NCBI RefSeq assembly: GCF_000182925.2
Contig: NC_026506.1
Coordinates: 1,178,001-1,242,000 of the forward strand
From: Neurospora crassa OR74A
Taxonomy: Eukaryota; Ascomycota; Sordariomycetes; Sordariales; Sordariaceae
Direction of reading: 5' to 3'
DNA length: 64,000 bases
Shown here piece after piece: positions 23,924-35,121 of the stretch. Below the pieces are notes generated by a model that did no database searches, had not been told where the DNA came from, and saw nothing but the letters and a program-made list of their open reading frames with translations. The position numbers and the translations under genes were made by a program. How positions within the stretch are numbered: the stretch's first letter is position 1; every line of letters begins with the position of its first letter.

Positions 23924-24385
23924 GTTGGTGGTGAGTGTGGGTGGATGGTGAGACAGGGTGGAGGTGGACGATATGCTGGAAAAGGGGAAAGGTTTGTTGG
24001 ACAGGCAAGCGGGAGGAAGACAATAACGGACAAAGATGGACGATGGAACACCATGTGAAAAGAAGCCAACCGGCATTACGCTCTTTTATTGGCTTGGAAG
24101 CTCTGAAGCATCTGATCTTAGACGCTCGTTCAAAAAAGCTGTCATCTCTGAAAACATAACCCAAACCTCCTTACTTTTCCCAGCTTTTGCTCCCTCTATA
24201 TCCCTTATAAACAAGTGCCAGCCTTTGTTCCCAGGCATGAACATAATTAAACCCTTGAATAGCATCTGTAAATCATCATGTCTTAATGTCATCGCTCATG
24301 CGGCTCGAAATCATGGCCAAATTAAACACCTGTACCCCGGTCCGTGATATGCAAATCATACAACTCTCTCAACTCGACGTCAACT
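23924..24385. other. Convergent 3' flanks of the lectin and Kap123 genes
   Basis: It holds the 3' untranslated regions of two convergent genes. Nothing else is visible. Confidence 0.5.
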
Positions 24386-27300
24386 CTAGACGATGCCAGC
24401 AAGCTTCAACGCGTTAGGGTTGGCAGCGAAGAGAGCTTGGTTGGCGCTGTAAAGCTGGTGAACGAGCTTCCTCACAAGCTCACGAGTCTCATCGCTGAGC
24501 TGATCCTCAGGAGGGCTGAGGACTGACTCAAGGACAGGGATGACCTTGGAAGTAAGAGAGTTGATAGTGGGCTCGCCCTGCTCGTAGAGCTTGTAGATGC
24601 ACTGGTAGACAGGAGTGTTCTCCTCGTAGTCCTCCTTCAAGGGCAGGAGATCGACCAGGGCGGGAAGAACCTGGGCAAGAGGAACACGATCGGGGTGAGC
24701 AAGGATCATGCGGCACAAGCAGCCAGAGGCGTTGTCCTTGATACGAGCCTCGGGAATTTGGAGCATGGGGGCCAACTTGTGAAGGATGGTTTCGTACTGG
24801 GGAAGGTAGGTGTTGCTGTCGGTGGAGTGGAGGATGAGCTGGCCGGTAGCGTAGGCAGCGTTGCTCTTAGTCTCGTTATCGGTGTCAGAGAGACGCTTGA
24901 GGAGCAGATGCATAAGCTTGCCAGTGTAGGGAGTGACAGTGGCACCCATGTTGGCAGCGCACTCAGCGATCACACCGACACCAGTGGAGCGCTCGAGGTT
25001 CTCAGCCTCGGAGGAGGCGAACTTCAAGATGGGCTTCTCGAAGATCTTCCAGAGCTCCGAGAAGGCGGGGCCAAGAGCGACGGCAAGGCCAATGACGACA
25101 TCGAGGGCAGTGTCGATAACAAGCCAGTCGTACTCGGAAGAGCCCTCAACCTCCTGCTCCTCATCCTCGTCACCAAGATCCTGCTGGCAAGGGTGGGAGC
25201 GGGTGATGATAGTGCTGAGGATGCTGATGGTCTCCTTCATGAAGTCGCCCTGGGCAAGAATGGCAGGACCGCAGGCCTTCAGAGTGGCGGCAACATTGCG
25301 GTTGACCTCGGTAACGACGGCACTTTTCAACAGTTAGCTTCATGCTGCAGAAGTTGATTGATCAAACAAGGTAGGGTATGATGTTCATGTCAGGAGTAGA
25401 TGTAGCGCGTTCTCAGCATCGACAATTATTTTGCCTCTGAGTGAGCTGGGTTTAACGCAAAGTTGCTCATCATTCGAACAGTCAAAGGGAAGAAAGGAAA
25501 AGAAAATGTACGTACCGGTCCATCTCCTCCAACCACACCTTGAGGGTGGCGCTGGTAACAATCTCGCCAAGCTTGACAAGAGTGACAGTGGGCTGGGTCT
25601 TGAGGGGAAGACCGGGCTCCCAGTTAGAGCCAGTCTCCTCCTCCATAAGCTGCCAGACGCGGGCATAAGCGCGCCACAAAGTAGCAATGGCAGCCTTGCG
25701 GCAGCCCTCGTAAGGGTGCTCAAGGAGAGGAGAGATCATCTCAACGGCCTTCTCAAGGTACTCCTTGATCTCGGCGCCGGAGCAAGAGTGGGTAATGATA
25801 TCGCCCATGATCTCGATGGCAACCTCCTTCTCGAAAGCCTCAGGGGAGATGCCAATGTCCTCCCAGTCCTCGCCCTCCTCATCATCCATGATATCCTCGT
25901 CATCGTTGGCCTTGACCTTGAGGCGCTTGCCACCGGTGATGATCTCCTCATCAGTGCCGGCAATGGCACGCTCAGCCTCAGAGAGCTCGAGGTTGATCTC
26001 CTCCTCCTCAAGCTCAAGGCTGTGGAACAAGCCCTTGAAGACACCGGGAAGGAAGGGAGAGAAGTCCTTCTCGTAGACCTTGGAGAGGCAGCTCCAGAGG
26101 ATGAAAGAGGACTCGCGGAGTCTGGTGCTATCGAGATGAAGGGCCTCCTCGCTGGACTTCATGAGAGGAAGGACGTAGGGCTGGAAGGTCTGAGCACCGA
26201 CGGCAGTGGCGATGCGACCGACGGAGTCGCAAACACCGCTACGAAGGGCAAGGTCGTCCTCAGTCTCCTTGATGGTGAGGTAAGCACCAAGGGCGTGCAT
26301 GATGTTGTCGAAGTAGGGCTTGAACTCCTCGCCGAGAGCCTCGGCAATGGCACCGATAGCACCGGAAGCAGCTACCTTGACCTTGTAGTCCTCGTGGCCG
26401 ATCAGAGCGCCGATGTTAGCGACAAGCTCGCCAGCATACTGCTTCATGAACTCGGCATCGAGACCATCGGACATGGAGTCAAGAGCACCGCAAACAGAAC
26501 GGATGATCTCAACATTCTTCTTGGCCTGGGTGGCATCGTTGGAGGCGGCCATGGAAGCCTGGAGGTTCTTGACAAGAGCAGTCATGATGGGCTCGTTGTA
26601 AGGGGAGAGCTCAGAGGCGATGTCATCCGCAAGGCGAGACAGACCGACAAGGGCGGCGTGCCTGACACCAACATCCTGGTCGTTGAGCAGGGTGATGACA
26701 TGGGGCATGATGGACTTGATCTGGTTGGCGATGAAGTCGGGAGCACCCTCGACGACAGTGCCGAGAGCAAGGATACCGGCCTTTCTGTAGCCAGCCTCGG
26801 AGTTGGTGGCGAACTTGGGGAAGGCGTTGAGAAGGGGAACGATAACTTGGCGAGGAGGAAGGTCGCTGGCAAGCTGATCGAGCAGCATGAGAGCGGAGCG
26901 GGCGGGGCTCATATCATCCTCATCTTCATCGTCGTCGATCTCAGTGAGAATAACCATGCTCTTGATGGTGAGCTCCTCGCCAACATCACGCATGCCCTGG
27001 ATCTTCATGCGCCTGTAACGGACAGTCTGGGCAAGGAAAGCAAGGGCCTGAGCGCGGACCTCATCCTCAGCCTGGGGGTTGCCGCCGAGGTCAATCATCA
27101 GCTTGACAAGATCCTTAAGGTACTTGCCGAGCAGCGAAGACTCGCAAGCCAAGAACTGCTGGAAAACGTCGAAAGCCTGAGCAATCTTCTCATCATCGCC
27201 AGACTCAACGACGTGCTTGAGAACGTCGACCATGGAGGGAACGAGGGTCTGAAGGGCATTAACGGCCTGGGGATCCTCCTCGGGATCGAACATGAGGAGG

Positions 27301-27948
27301 CAGGCGCCAATGGACATCATGGTGTTGATGCGAACATCAGCGCTCTGGGGGTCGCGGAGAGTGTGGTTGAAGATCTCGAGAAGCTTGCGGAGGTCCTCGA
27401 AGGCGGTGGGGTTGGCCTCGATCAAGCTGAAGATGATGTAGGTACCGACTTCACGCTGGTTGACATCGGCATTGGTGGCCAAGTTCATGGCAATGTCGCG
27501 GAGATCGTCCCACTCGCCCTCCTCGAAGTCAAAGCAGGCAATGACAGCGATAAGACGGGAAGCGGTATGGCGGCACTTGGGGTTCTGCTCCTTGAGAGTG
27601 GCCTCGAGGAGGACCTGGCGGACCTGCACCTTCTGGGCCTTGGGGATCTTGCCCCAGTGCTTGGTGACGAGTCTGGCAGCCTGGACGGCAGCCAATTGCC
27701 TGACGCCCAGGTCATCGTGTGTCGCGAAAACTTCGATGAGGAGGAGAAGGCACTCGGGGTGAACATAGTAGTTCTTTTGGAGCTCAGCCGTGATGGCCTT
27801 GACTCTCTGGGTATCAGCTGGAGAGGAGGGGTCAGCTCTGCGCGTTCATTTTTTCTTCTTTTCTATTTTTGTCGCGGACGAGGGAAATCGGAAAATGCTT
27901 ACGAATCTGCGACTCCTTGAGGAGCGCGGCAAGCGTTTGCTTGTCCAT
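24386..27948 (-). CDS. KAP123: Importin subunit beta-4 (karyopherin Kap123)
   Basis: It carries ribosomal proteins and histones H3/H4 into the nucleus. Exons on the minus strand are 27,903-27,948, 25,516-27,817 and 24,386-25,322, giving 1,094 aa, close to the roughly 1,110 aa of yeast Kap123. Introns are 85 and 193 bp, and the last has a CTAAC branch site 10 nt before its acceptor. An importin-beta N-terminal region for Ran binding lies at about residues 20-90 (ending RQLAAVQAARLVTKHW). About 20 HEAT repeats fill the rest, with typical phrases such as YRKAGILALGTVVEGAPDF and GVRHAALVGLSRL. An acidic loop (TEIDDDEDEDDMSPAR) near residue 300 is typical of the family. Codon use is strongly biased, consistent with high expression. 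Confidence 0.95.
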
Positions 27949-29215
27949 GGCGCTTCAAGGAAATGTGAACAGAAGGGGTATCAAAAAGAAAACAGCGAAA
28001 AGATGAACAGAACAGAGAAGAAAAAAAGAAAGGGAAAAGAAAAAGAAGATCCCGTCGGGCACACCGCGGGAGGGGATAGCAGGGGTTTTTGAAGAGGGGG
28101 GGCACAGTACTGCAGTGAAGAGACTGGAGGCGAAGATGGGATGGAAAGACGAGACCCCGGGGAGAACCTGGAGGTGTCGTGAAGAAGAAAAAAAAATTTG
28201 GATTTTGATCAAATTCCACTGTGGAATCGCGGCTGATAAGAGATTAGAAATTTTGCTGCGGGGCAAGGATCGGGGGGTCGGGATCAGTTCAGTTCAGTTG
28301 CAGCTGAGGAAATTCCCTCCCTCCATTCGGCACGGTAGAGTAGCAGCCTGGGGGCCTGGGCGCTACGCCTAACCACCACTGTCACTGTGTGCTGCCATCA
28401 TGTGCCTGATGATCGAGGGGTAATCTCCCGCTCTACTACCTCTGCGCTGCCCGGTAGCACGAAACATTCGGTCGTGGAGTAAAACGGGTATGGATATTGA
28501 GTGTATATTGAGCACTTATACATATGTATGAGCCAGACGCTTCCAACTCGTCTTTCTCCTTGTATTGAATGTTATATCAAAGTTGCTTTGTTCGACTGTG
28601 ACCGTGGCAGTTGTTCGATTTTAGGTTCATCATCTCTAATTGGAAATTTTGCCCTTCTTCACCGCTATCTTCATCATTGCCTGCTGTTTGCCTACCGGCG
28701 GGCAGTTATCCCGTTCGATCATCGTCACAGTCTCTCCCGCTCTTTCACCCGTTATATCTTATCACACCTCCACATCGCGACGAGGGTTTGGACAGCTTGC
28801 TGTATTGACTACTGCTGATGCCTTCTTCAAGAACTACCCAGACAGCATCTCAGCTGTGTGCGCCTTTACGAAGACAAGAGTCATGCTCGTTGAATTGAGG
28901 TCGACGGTTATGTTCGATTAGGTCTATCCCGATTTTTCTGGATGCTCTTATTCCAAGGTCATACACATTATCGGGTCTTCTTTACTCTACCCATCAAGCC
29001 AACCACATACACAAAGACACAAAACCATGATGTTAACCGCCAAACACCCTCTACTTTTAACACACCACTGAAGATCTGAACAGACATCAATCGTCTGTCT
29101 TTCCCAGTACAAGTAACAAAAATCTAACCACCGTCTTAATCAAGCATAACCACGTCGCAACAGAAAGCAACTTGGATCAAGCTCCCTCGACTCGCACGCC
29201 CATCATCTCACCCTC
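27949..29215. other. Kap123 promoter region and RTA1-like gene 3' flank
   Basis: Purine-rich tracts lie directly upstream of the Kap123 start. 28.3-29.2 kb is unique sequence without a credible gene. Confidence 0.5.
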
Positions 29216-30442
29216 TCATCTGCGCAACGGAGTGTATGAGCTCGTATCATCCGACGGCGTCTGGCGGTGGTGCCTATGCTGGCCCAACATCAAACTGTCC
29301 CTCCTATCCGCCTCCAGCCGAGAAGAATCATGCGCCTTGAGGTTAGTGCTGGGACGGCGCTGTCCACCACCACCACCACCACCATACGACGTCATCGTAT
29401 AATCGCCCTCGACCGTGCTTCCCTCCAGATCAATGGCCGACCTCATCCCAACCTGCTTGTACCCCACCAGAAACTTGCTGGGATGATACCGCATAAACGC
29501 CACGCTCACAATCACCATGAGCATGCCGTCCAATACCAGCAGGTACACCTCGCGCTTCATCAAAATGGAATTCCAACCCAAGGCGTACTCGATCATGCGG
29601 AACACTGAGCGGATCAGGATGAGTGTGTTGGTCACATACAGGACCCAGAGTAGCTGGCGCCAGGGGACGGCGACGGAGTAAGACTTGGCGGTCGGGTTGG
29701 CGGCGATGCGCAAATGAAAGATAATGGTGGTGATGATGAAGAGCCCAAAGAAGGCGATTTGGATACCCAGGCCGACGAGGATGATGTTGTTGCCGAGGTC
29801 TTGGTCTTTGGGGGTGGTAGCCTTGGCGAGGATGCCGCCGCCTGGTTGATTTTGGTGTTTGTGTTAGAGTGCTGACTGACTGACTGGGTATAGGAGAGAA
29901 GGGAGAGGAGAAGTGATGACTAACCGGCACCCTGCGCCAGAAATGAAAAGACGTCACCCAACACGAATATCTTGGTCAACCACTTCACCCTGATGACCGA
30001 GTACGCCTCTGCCTCCAGCATGCAAGTGAGTCGGCCGAGAATCATGTAGATCGACGCAGCATAAAGGGAGGGTCCCAAGAGGATCAGGAGACTCTGTATA
30101 AGGTACGGCGTCAAGGTCCAGTCGGGCGTTTCCCCGGCGGAGATTACACGGCCTATGTAACCGACTGCTTCGACTATTGTTTTTTTTTGTCGTGGACGGT
30201 TAGCAAATCGAATTCGAAGTTGGTTGGCTTGTGAGAAGACCTGATACGGCAAGGGGATGGAAAAACGTACAAAGACATCCCACCAAGAACGGGATAAAGT
30301 ACCACGTCCTGTTCCTAGCGAGAAGAAACGCATGGCCGACGGCGGTGATGCTGAATAAGGCGACGAAGATGGCGTTGGCTGCTGTGGACGGGTCATATTT
30401 GTAGTACGCGAAGGTTGCTAGGTCTGAGTTGTTGTCCGACAT
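29216..30442 (-). CDS. RTA1-like 7-TM membrane protein
   Basis: Exons on the minus strand are 30,271-30,442, 29,925-30,173 and 29,216-29,841 (348 aa), with introns of 97 and 83 bp. Seven hydrophobic segments are visible, with family landmarks: a first helix after a short acidic N-terminus, GCLFEAVGYIGR across intron 1, QSLLILLGPSLYAASIYM, VLGDVFSFLAQGAGGI across intron 2, and FRMIEYALGW. This is the RTA1/RTM1/RSB1 family (Pfam PF04479) of fungal membrane proteins linked to resistance to toxic lipids and drugs (7-aminocholesterol, sphingoid bases). The last 70 residues are a cytosolic tail with a poly-Gly run and many Ser/Arg. The substrate cannot be told from sequence. Confidence 0.92.
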
Positions 30443-30927
30443 CGTCGCAAGCTTTCGAGGATGAGATTGAGGTCGCAGAGCTTTCTAGATCCGAAAGAGA
30501 GGGGGAAAAAAATGAGGGACAAGAAAGAAATACCGATATTACTGCGTTGATGATGATGATGATGCGGCCGATATCACGAAGAATCGGCACCGCTTCAAAC
30601 ATATATGTAAGTCCAGAGGGAACCACAGCTCCCTTTACGAGGAAACCGAAGCAAAGGCATATGGGTAACAAACATGTAATACCTAAACGCGTAATCTTTC
30701 TTTAGACAAAGTTCACACACAGCCTCAACGTATAGCCGCGACCTCGACCGAATCAAAATTATCTATTTGCCTGGTTGACAGCTTGGACTGGACTGGACTG
30801 GACTACCCTGCTACCTGCCTAACAACGTTGTCCCAACGGGTAGGTATTCTATGCTGCAAAGCGACGAGATGAGTAGTCTAGAAGCTTAAAGCAAGAAGCG
30901 GGCCGTATCCGCAGCGCTATGTATTTC

Positions 30928-30939
30928 TATACGCGTATA
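30928..30939. promoter_or_regulatory. TATACGCGTATA palindrome, site 1
   Basis: A perfect 12-bp palindrome about 490 bp upstream of the RTA1-like start codon. Related sites follow at 31,084-31,094 (11 of 12), 31,304-31,315 (perfect) and 31,328-31,335 (half plus core). The recurrence suggests a protein-binding site, but no binding factor is known to me. Confidence 0.35.
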
Positions 30940-31303
30940 CACATGTAGATACTACATAGTTCTACTCAACCTTCAAGATGTCTCCATAACAAACCTCCCT
31001 ACTCATTCCCGCCATATCATGTTAGTGTCCCGACTGGAAAGACTGCGAACTGGGAATTAAGCTTCTCGGTTTCCCTGCCGGGCTATACGCGTATTGCCCC
31101 ATACCAGGGTCTCGATCGATCCGTTTCCAACGAATCCGATCTACCGACCGCTTACATACACTACACTATTCTACCCACCTAGGTACTAGTTTTGAGTTTG
31201 AGGCTGAGTGCCCGCTTAATGACGAACGAGCGGAAGAAGAAAGGGACATTGGAAAACCGAATGCGGTTTAGCGCAAATCGGTTTGGTCGGTTTCGGCGAG
31301 ATC

Positions 31304-31315
31304 TATACGCGTATA
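31304..31315. promoter_or_regulatory. TATACGCGTATA palindrome, site 3
   Basis: A second perfect copy of the 12-bp palindrome, followed 12 bp later by another TATACGCG core. See site 1. Confidence 0.35.
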
Positions 31316-31596
31316 CGATAAGCAGACTATACGCGGGCGATAAGGCTTTTTGGGGTTGAACCTCGTAAGGGGCCGACAACAACTTTTTTTTTTCTTTCCA
31401 TAAGTTCTCCAATAGCCAATGCATCTTCAGTTCACCTCCGTTTTCCAGTTTCAAGGATGCCCTACCAGCTTACCAGCTTACCTCCTCAGCTGCGCCTCGG
31501 TTGGGATGAGATTGCAAAAGTCCTACTGCTACTGAAGTGCAGAGCTAACGATGGATACGATGAAAATGTACAGTGAATTCGACGATGACGGACTGG

Positions 31597-31804
31597 GTGA
31601 GGACCTTGATGGACACGATTGATACAGCCCAAATGCTAGTTTGTCTATTTCTTTATTTGAATGCTTGGTACTCCTACTTGTCAGGACTTGATATGTCTTC
31701 GTGAGGACCTTGATGGACACGATTGATACAGCCCAAATGCTAGTTTGTCTGTTTCTTTATTTGAATGCTTGGTACTCCTACTTGTCAGGACTTGATATGT
31801 CTTC
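31597..31804. repeat. 104-bp tandem duplication
   Basis: Two adjacent copies, 31,597-31,700 and 31,701-31,804, differ by only one base that I can see (CTATTTC versus CTGTTTC). The unit starts GTGAGGACC and ends GTCTTC. It shows no RIP, as expected because 104 bp is below the length RIP recognises. The duplication is therefore recent or preserved. Confidence 0.93.
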
Positions 31805-32105
31805 TGACCCTTCAGGATCTACCTTGCTGTTCCAAACTAACATCCAGACGGCAACTTCCACCCGCTACCTCCTGTGTTAGGCCAACTGCAATCATTATTC
31901 ATTATCATTCTTGTATGTATTAAAACTGGTAAGTAACTGAAGTTGCTATGTGCCGCAGTCATTTCCAAAGCTGATTAAATTCGCGTATGTCTGCTGGGAA
32001 AAAAAAAATAGAACCAGCTATTATCCCCTTTCGCTCTTCCGATAGATGGATCGAAGCTTTCACACTCACTTCAAGTCACTCTTGGCGGCCTCCAAAGAAT
32101 TGCAT

Positions 32106-35100
32106 TCAACCCATCCAACTCCCCCTCTGACTTGACGTCCCCTCGGGGTCATTGTCATCCAGTCCCAATTCTTGCCCCTGAGTCTCCTCGCCAACACCAT
32201 CTTCAACTTCCAGCTGCTTCACCCCCCTAACACTGCTCCCTCTACTCAACAACCTCTCTTTGAAGCTCTGCGGCGAGTACGACTCCCTCACATCCCTCGC
32301 TGACATCGCTCCTCGAAAAGCCAAATCAAAACTCTCTCTCGTCTTTGGCCTCAAGAACACGTTGTTTGAATCTTCATCATCATCACTGTCTTCTTCATCA
32401 TACATCCGGACATCACCCGTCCAAGCCCTTCGCCCTTCTAATCCCCCGTTTAGATCAATTCCCGTCGTCCTGACTTGCAGAGCGGGCTGATGACGCAACC
32501 GATGCTTAAGAACCGAAAGCTCTTCCATACGCTCTCGGTAAGGGATTGGCGCGGTTTTGGGGCGGGCGGGAGGATGGCCGTGATAATGGTTATTGTGGCT
32601 GTTGTGGTGGATGCCAAGGGCTAGGAGTTCGTTGCATCGACAGGTGGAAGGGGAAGTGCAGGCGCAGCCCGAGTCAGGCGAGATTGAGAAGTTGGAAGCC
32701 CCTCCCCCCTGGGCTGCTACGTGGATGAGCGGTGCTGAACCGGAGGAGGAAGCGGGTGTGGTGGGCGACTTGAGAGCTGTGTCGTCAGACTCGTTGGTCG
32801 CCACGGTTGCTGAAACAGAAAGGGTGGGCGTTGGATGGGGGGAGAGACGTCTGGGGCTGGTTGGGGGATTGCTGGTGAGGTTTGGTCGGCTGCGGGTGTT
32901 ATCTGACATTCGTCGTGATGCGGGTTTGTTATTGTTGTTGCTGATATTACTGAGACCGTTGCTTCCCCGTCTTGACTGCCACGGTGGCAGCAGAGAAGGG
33001 GAGAACAGGCCATCTGATGTTGATGACGACTGCCTTTCTTGAGCACGAGAACCACTGAATATGGCGCTTTGGCGGTTCCTACGTGTTGAACGGCGCGCTA
33101 GGTTGACATTCCCAGCGCCGCTTGAGGATCGTCGCCTCTTGTCCTCTGGCGAGGTGCCTTGTCCGCCAGTGGTGTCGTTGTTGGTGCTGCCATGGATACG
33201 GTGGAGACATTTCCTGATGGTGTTGGCTTTGTGTGCCTCAAAGACCAGTTCCAGTTGACCAGTCAAAAAGTTGCGGTAGGCGTCGTCGATGGCCTCCGGA
33301 AGAAAGAGCCGAAGTGTCTCTTGCAAGTGCGTTTTCAGCGCTTCTTGACCTTCGTCAAATTGCTGCTCGACCTCGGCTAGTTCGATGACGGGATGGAAGT
33401 CTGCATGATGGGTTAGTTGTCATGTCTTCGTTCACAACGTGAGCTCGAGGCTCTTGGGTTTGCTGCTTACCAGAACTAGGAATCTGATCATCCAGGGGAA
33501 AGATCAGACGCCACAGGTTATCCCAGGTTCGGATTCCATCGCCAGAAGCTAAAGTCCTATCTACATCCTCAGATATCCCATCCTCGGGATTGCGAGGTGT
33601 TTCCGTGGGGACTGTGTCGCACATTTCATCCTTGGGCAGCATCAGGTGTTCGTCCAACCCTTTCTGCGTGGGAAATCCGACTTTGCATCGCTGACATTGG
33701 TGAGGCATTGCGCGCCTTCTATGATACGACATAACATGGTGTCGCAAGTCGGCCAGTGATTCGAAAGAAGTCATGGCGCAAACTTCGTGGTCACGGATAT
33801 TGAAGCGAACCGGGTTGCGCACCCGGAATGGGCAGGAGTATCCCTCCATGCCCTGCCCATCCATCGCATACGTCGCTTCCAGATCGCGTTCCTGTCGGCC
33901 GCTTCGGATGGAACTGCTGCTGATCACCCTCCGATGCCGGGACGGAAGGTCGTTTCTGGCCCCAACATCGTAAGACGTCCTTCGCGATCCCACCGATTGT
34001 ACCGAGTTCGACATTCTCCTTATGGATGGAGTAGCTCTTAGCTGTGGAGCGTATGCTATGCTCGGTGGTGCAGATACCGCCGGCGCATTTGAATTCGGCG
34101 GTCCAAGCGACACGGTAATTTCTTCTAGACATCTGGCGACTGCGCCCCAGATCTTGAGCGTTGTCGACGGTTGTTCCGCCGCAGCGTTCTCCTCAGTTTC
34201 CTTCAGAATGGCGGCGGAGATTTCCGAGGCAAGTTCCCCTCCGCTGGGTGCATCTTCAGATATGGGCGAAGTCCGTAAGCCGCCGGAGGCGTGGTAAGTA
34301 TACCGTTGCCGGGGGTAATCTGGAAGACCAAGCCCAGGAAGCAGTCGACTGGACGATGAATTGCGCACCGGATGATTTCGCTGAGTTGGGCTCGCCAAGC
34401 TGCTTCTGGCACTGGTAGCTTCACCATAAGCGGGTGATGGCCTTCCTAGTAGCGATAATCTCTTTTTCTGGCGTGAAAGCTGGACATCCAGACTTGGTGG
34501 TCTTGTGGCACGGTACATGTTGGTAGAAGGTGTCGAATCTGGCATCATGCCGCTACCACTCGCTCGCTGCACATATTGTTGGCTGCCGTCAGAAGACGGA
34601 TCCGCCACAATATCGCCTTTTTGTGATGTCAAAGCCTTTGGGATATTATCCCCATGTTGGCGGCGGGTGTCGAGTAACTCCGGGGTCGAGAGGGCCATGA
34701 GCTCCGTATCATAATCGGAATAGGCCAATGACAAAGATACAGGTGAGGAATCAGTCGAATAAGCTAGAGAGCAAGGAGAGGCGAGAGAAAAGAGCGAGGT
34801 CCGTAGTGGTGTGGAAGGAACAAAAGGAACATAGAGAGGAGCGGGAGCAGAAGTCGAAACAGGAGGATCAGAATTGTTCTTCGATTGAGGTTCTATGGGA
34901 CGGTCGTTGTGGTCATTTGTATTGAGATTGGTCAATCCGGCGCGTAACTGTGGCGGCGCCGCCGGTGAGTGTAACGGATGTACTGGTTGCGCATTATGGT
35001 GATGATGAGCAGGTTCCACGACGGCTGGATGCTCCTCTGCGGCGCTTAATTGCCCCTGTTCCTTCGATTGCTTTTGTCGATCTGACGACTGCCTTTGCAG

Positions 35101-35121
35101 CAGGCGCCACCAAAGGTCCAT
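32106..35121 (-). CDS. Large fungal zinc-finger protein, function unknown
   Basis: Exons on the minus strand are 33,471-35,121 and 32,106-33,400 (981 aa) around a 70-bp intron with GTAAGC donor and ACTAAC branch. The first 400 residues are low-complexity and Ser/Pro-rich. Two zinc-finger-like modules follow near residues 430-510. The first is SCPFRVRNPVRFNIRDHEVC with a later RHHVMSYH. The second is CQRCKVGFPTQKGLDEHL. This CPFRVRNP...C...H...H layout is common in uncharacterised filamentous-fungal proteins near signalling or HET genes. The C-terminal third is again disordered with acidic patches. The ATG at 35,121 is the first in-frame ATG that I see. A nuclear or regulatory role is only inferred. 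Confidence 0.85.

Larger units (their letters stand above)
30443..32105. other. Intergenic region with palindromes and a 104-bp duplication
   Basis: This is the upstream region of the RTA1-like gene and the 3' flank of the zinc-finger gene. It holds (GGACT) repeats at about 30,784-30,804, four TATACGCG-type sites (30,928-31,335) and a 104-bp tandem duplication (31,597-31,804). No coding gene is supported. Confidence 0.6.

Noticed and set aside
24408-24422. Telobox-like GTTAGGGTTGG at the 3' end of Kap123
   Set aside because: It lies inside coding sequence (the antisense of an Asn-Pro-Asn-Ala stretch), so codon content explains it.
25431-27920. Long 829-codon plus-strand frame across the Kap123 gene
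   Set aside because: It is the antisense of a strongly codon-biased exon. The minus strand encodes a clear importin with splice sites, and the plus frame crosses an intron and resembles no protein family.
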